Positions 1 to 64,000 of a stretch of DNA of 64,000 bases are shown here, piece by piece. The stretch comes from Amorphochlora amoebiformis. Its lineage: Eukaryota > Cercozoa > Chlorarachniophyceae. The translations under genes were made by a program, and so were the position numbers. Position 1 is the stretch's first letter; every line of letters starts with the position of its first letter. Under the pieces are notes generated by a model that saw nothing but the letters and a program-made list of their open reading frames with translations, was not told the origin of the DNA and did not search any database. The stretch lies in contig BAAHQB010000081.1 in the NCBI GenBank assembly GCA_054601695.1, positions 186,001 to 250,000 of the forward strand, in the 5' to 3' direction.

Positions 1-164
1 TATATGTATACATATATATATATGTATATAATATATAAGGAAATATATAAATAGTTATATATATATATATTATACATACATACATATATATATACATATA
101 TATATTATACATATTATATATATATATTATATATATATATATATAATATATATACATTTATATA

Positions 165-195
<31 letters not shown>

Positions 196-223
196 TATAC
201 ATATGTATATATATATATATAAG

Positions 224-13998
<13,775 letters not shown>

Positions 13999-14177
13999 GT
14001 TTTCATTATTCATATTTTACTATCAGCCTCATACATAGCATCGAACATAAATTATAATTATATATATATATATATATATACATATATAATATTATATTTA
14101 TACTTTACGTTCGTACATATGTATATTTTTATTTTTATATTATATCTACATAAATAACGTACATGAATATACATATA

Positions 14178-14220
<43 letters not shown>

Positions 14221-14340
14221 GTGTGTGTTTAGCATGTATCACGCAGTCTAATACAATACAAATATGCAAATTTTATTGCATGAATATGCATATAGATGTA
14301 AATTATATATACATATCATGATATATACATATACATATAC

Positions 14341-14371
<31 letters not shown>

Positions 14372-14383
14372 ATATATATATAA

Positions 14384-14414
<31 letters not shown>

Positions 14415-16175
14415 TATCCTATAATCGCAATGAGCGATTGCTCGAAATATCTTAGTTTCAGTCAGAAATAGAACTTGAATTCAATTTCATTAACAATAGT
14501 AAAAGATACAAGCTAGGTATCGGAAATTACAATCTGCAAGCTGACCAGCAACATCACCAGCTTCTGAGATCAATGGCAACACGTTACTCGAATAACAGAA
14601 AAAAATTTATCATTAAATATGACTATAGATACTTCATATACACAGAAAATATACATATATATTGTACTGTACAGGTTATGCAGAAGAGTTTTCATTGTTT
14701 ATGATATTGCCAACTAACTTAAATCATGCCTCGGATCCAGATGTTTTAGTTACTGTTAACCAAGTTTAGAAATTTTGCGCATGCGCGCATGAATGAATAA
14801 TATGTAATTAGCCCTTTAGTGACTTATCAAGTTCATAAGTTTTCAATCCACGATCGACTCACGATAATACATGTATCTAGACTGTATGGACTAATAAATT
14901 TTCACCAATAACTAGTCATAAACTTACAGTTAATTGACACTAGATAATGTATTGAATGCTGAGTCTGGATACTAAGTTAGCTGTACAATGTGCATGTTTG
15001 TATTTAATAAATTCATTAACTGCAATAACCAGTGTAATATTGCAATATGCAAATGATTTACAATCAGGCAATGCGATGATTTATGCAATTTGGTATTATA
15101 TTGACTTGGGACAGTGTAATTGGCACTCCTGGCCTCTCGATGATTAGCCTCGAGTGACCGATCCGGCATCCTCCTCGTGGTCTTCGCCTTTTGGCATCCT
15201 CCTCGTGGTCTTCGCCTTTCATTGGTGGGTCGCTGCCGACGTCGTCAGTCGTAGTTTGCGAAATTTTATTCTATCGTTGTCAGACATGATGCTGCGCCAA
15301 TGGCGTCCCCTGAACCATCTGAGATCCGTGGATTGGTCGGTAGAGAGAGAGGGGGGGCAAATTGGAGGCCGTTTAATACGACTGGTTGAAAACATGAGCG
15401 TGCCTAATCAACCGCGCTGTCACAGGCTCGAAATAGTTCGGTGGTTGCGTACACTCGCCGTTGGATCAATTAACGGTTGGCCCACTCGTGTCCCTCACAT
15501 TGTCGACGCAAGGCTCTACCACAAGACGTTTTATGATTTCCGTCTTGAAATTGGGTATGGGAGGGCGTGGACAGGTTCTAAAACACGTGCCTGTACCACC
15601 TGGAGATTGGGGGGGTGGTGGGGGATGGTCCTACGACTTCGTTTATTTGTGCCGCAGTTGAGGTTTAAAATCTTGATGATGTCTGCTCCCAAAATGCATC
15701 GATTTTGCCACAGGAGTATATCAATATATTTAATATGTCGATATCTCGGAATAGATATCCTGGATATCAAATATATTCTTCTGGATATTTCACATTATCT
15801 TGACATCTCAGTAAATCGAAGCCGATTGAGAGGAACCAATGGGGATGTGTTGCGTGTCGCAATTTACCCTTCACGGCGGTATAGAAACCATTCATAAAGG
15901 TACCAGTCAGGCAATCTCGTTTCCTAAGTCTATCCACTGGAAGATTCGGTCAGAAGAATCAGATGAGCACAACGACGCAACTCCAGGCATGACAACCATC
16001 GCCTTTCCATCCCCTTCTTAATAAAAACTCTCTAAAATCTGGCCGACCAAACACACAGAAGTGTGCTCTTACGTATAATCAATACCCTTATCTTTGGACG
16101 ACTCGTAATGTACGCTTTCCAAGTCGAACGTGCAAGAGCACTTTCAACCTAAATTCACAAAAGCCTAATTATTAG
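13999..16175. other. Intergenic region between AMT copies A and B
   Basis: After the stop of copy A the sequence keeps homology to the 3' flank of copy B: 14250-14300 resembles 30930-30980 and 14535-14600 resembles 31195-31260. The duplicated unit therefore extends past the stop codons. From about 14420 to 16160 the composition is balanced and largely free of microsatellites. A 28-bp unit is tandemly repeated twice at 15165-15220. An open frame at 15154-15897 has no recognisable family and no coding support. The region probably holds the 3' untranslated end of A, the promoter of B and perhaps B's first exon(s), which I could not place. Confidence 0.6.
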
Positions 16176-38746
<22,571 letters not shown>

Positions 38747-39205
38747 TTGTAACGTCTAGAACGTCGTTCACTAGTTCACCAGCGAGCTCTAGAGCCAGCT
38801 GGAGCTCCAGAGCTCACTTGTATCTGAATATACTGATTTCGAATACTTGTAAAAATTCGTAAAGTGTACGTGTTAGTACTAAGATAATTTAAGTTCTGTT
38901 TTTGATTTACTTGAACTAGAATAATAACCGTTAGTACCGTAGTCTCGCTATTCACTGACTAGAAGCTAGCAAGTAACTACTCTAGGCTATGGATGATCGT
39001 CATAGTGAGTAGTCATACCCTAGATACTTCATAATGTCTAAAATGTAAAATGTAGCTAAAGGTTGCAGTTTTAATTAGTTTGACTAAATTCATGCAAGGC
39101 TTTAAAATGTGAAAGTTTTAACAGATGTATCAACGTGACCTGGTCTAGTGGTGTGTGTCTAATATCAGACTATATATGTAGTATATATGTAGTATATGTC
39201 GACGG
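38747..39205. other. Convergent spacer between the GGQ gene and MTO1
   Basis: Only 459 bp separate the two stop codons, so the 3' ends face each other. The spacer is unusual here because it has almost no microsatellite. It contains the palindrome at 38784-38815 and presumably both polyadenylation regions. Confidence 0.7.
38784..38815. terminator. 32-nt imperfect palindrome just after the GGQ gene stop
   Basis: The sequence reads GAGCTCTAGAGC, then CAGCTG, then GAGCTCCAGAGCTC. Left and right arms are complementary with a few mismatches and essentially no loop. It starts 38 nt after the stop codon. It could fold in the mRNA 3' end or be a cruciform; a role in 3'-end formation is a guess. Confidence 0.4.
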
Positions 39206-56606
<17,401 letters not shown>

Positions 56607-57621
56607 TCCCGAATTATTATAAATCGGCGAATTATTATTCTAATTTGATCAGTAAATTTAGAGGGATCCTTTATAAATAGAGCCCGGAAATGTAAGATGG
56701 GTTAGGCCGGTTAGCCTCCCCGCTTGCAGAGACGTGGATATGAGTTTTCCCCTAGAGTAAGCATAAGGGTTTTATAAACTGAATTTCCCCCCAGAGTTCT
56801 CCCTAGAAACCCATCGATACTTGCCTATACTTCATGTCCAACCTCGTTTGAATCTACAATAAATGCGACCGTTAACTGGGACCAAAAGTTGTCTGTCACT
56901 GTTCCTTCAGTATATAAAACCCTTATTTTTATACTCTTAAATTATCTGAATAAGGGTGGAATAATTGAACACTTCAAGAAATAGTGAGAGAGGGCGTTGG
57001 TTATAACTGTTCCCAGGTATATCGTCATTTGTGCGACTGTGAGGGTATCCCTTGGTCCACGTAAGTGTCGACAGCTGGGTGTTTTAGGATTTGAGGGAGA
57101 GTGAGATCTTGATAGGTAAAATTCATCAATTTGTAAGTTATCGCCAAATAATTTAGTCCAGATCCCAGGATTGGACATTGAAATCAAGTTTATTTGAGGC
57201 CTTGGCTGAGATTTGAAGCACAGAGTAAGTATAAATAATGATGTACACAATTACTAGATAATATTTCTACATGATAATCGAATACTCTAGAGATGTATTT
57301 GAGGTATTGTCTGCAATAGCATTTGAGAGTTCAGGAGAGGAACAACTAGAATACCTTAACAGCTAGCTGATCTACTACATGTTAAACGTGTATGCTCTAG
57401 ATGTTGAATTCACAAGGCGATTATAAATAAGGAAAGAATTGTAAAGCCACAAAAAGATATCTCTTCGAAACTGCAACATGGTCTCGATCGCCTGGACTGC
57501 CTCCGACGCAGCTAAGGCAGGAACTAATTAACTCCCCCTCACTCCCCTTCATCAGTAGGAACGGCTAGGGTGGAAACGGTTTTACTGAAATTGTAAATGT
57601 GAAATTTTTAAATGGTTTTAG
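56607..57621. other. Divergent intergenic region, MTO1 / membrane-protein gene
   Basis: About 1 kb of balanced composition with no microsatellite, lying between two genes transcribed outward. A TATA-like TATATAAAAC is at 56911-56920 on the plus strand. Plausible splice signals occur at 57016/57061 (CCCAG and GTAAGT) and near 57227 (GTAAGT), so upstream exons of the membrane-protein gene may lie here. I could not join them in frame. The minus-strand open frame 56942-57250 has no recognisable family. Confidence 0.5.
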
Positions 57622-63987
<6,366 letters not shown>

Positions 63988-64000
63988 GTCACCTAACCCT

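Noticed and set aside
15154-15897. 247-codon open frame in balanced-composition intergenic DNA
   Set aside because: No recognisable family, no domain, a 28-bp tandem repeat inside, and no splice context; kept as unknown intergenic sequence.
56942-57250. 102-codon minus-strand open frame
   Set aside because: No family resemblance; upstream of MTO1 in a probable promoter region.

Overview
The window is nuclear DNA from an intron-rich eukaryote, probably an alga or another protist; I cannot name the lineage. Coding sequence occurs only as short exons (12 to 203 nt) with canonical GT-AG introns. Most intron DNA is (TA)n microsatellite, polypurine or polypyrimidine tract, and degenerate TTAGGG/CCCTAA telomere-type repeat. 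Nearly all long open frames here are microsatellite read-through (YIYIY, SLSLS, RERE). I rebuilt the genes by hand from splice sites, intron phase and protein-family motifs; each phase was checked by exon length.

Layout: (1) 224-13998 (+), the 3' part of an ammonium transporter (AMT copy A); its 5' exons lie off the left edge. (2) 13999-16175, intergenic. (3) about 16176-30780 (+), a tandem paralogue (AMT copy B), nearly complete, with intron positions and phases matching copy A. It lacks the 35-nt exon that in A encodes the pore motif FNAGS. (4) 30781-32388, intergenic. (5) 32389-38746 (+), an 8-exon, 185-residue GGQ-domain release-factor-like protein of bacterial type. (6) A 459-bp convergent spacer holding a 32-nt palindrome. 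(7) 39206-56606 (-), a complete 27-exon gene for the mitochondrial tRNA-modification enzyme MTO1/MnmG (702 residues; 17.4 kb of gene for 2.1 kb of coding sequence). (8) 56607-57621, divergent intergenic. (9) about 57622-63987 (+), a multi-pass membrane protein I could not assign, running off the right edge.

The genes do not form one pathway. A and B concern ammonium uptake. The release-factor-like protein and MTO1 both plausibly serve organellar translation (ribosome rescue or termination, and wobble-uridine modification of tRNA).

The most interesting structure is in the introns. Many exons are accompanied by degraded partial copies of their own first or last 15-50 nt, often with a splice-site dinucleotide, a few tens to hundreds of bases away in the flanking intron. 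I call these exon-edge echoes. Start-edge echoes lie upstream and end-edge echoes downstream. They occur in both AMT copies, MTO1 and the membrane-protein gene. In addition, telomere-type repeats form intron ends directly: CCCTAG as a 3' splice site, GTTAGG as a 5' splice site.
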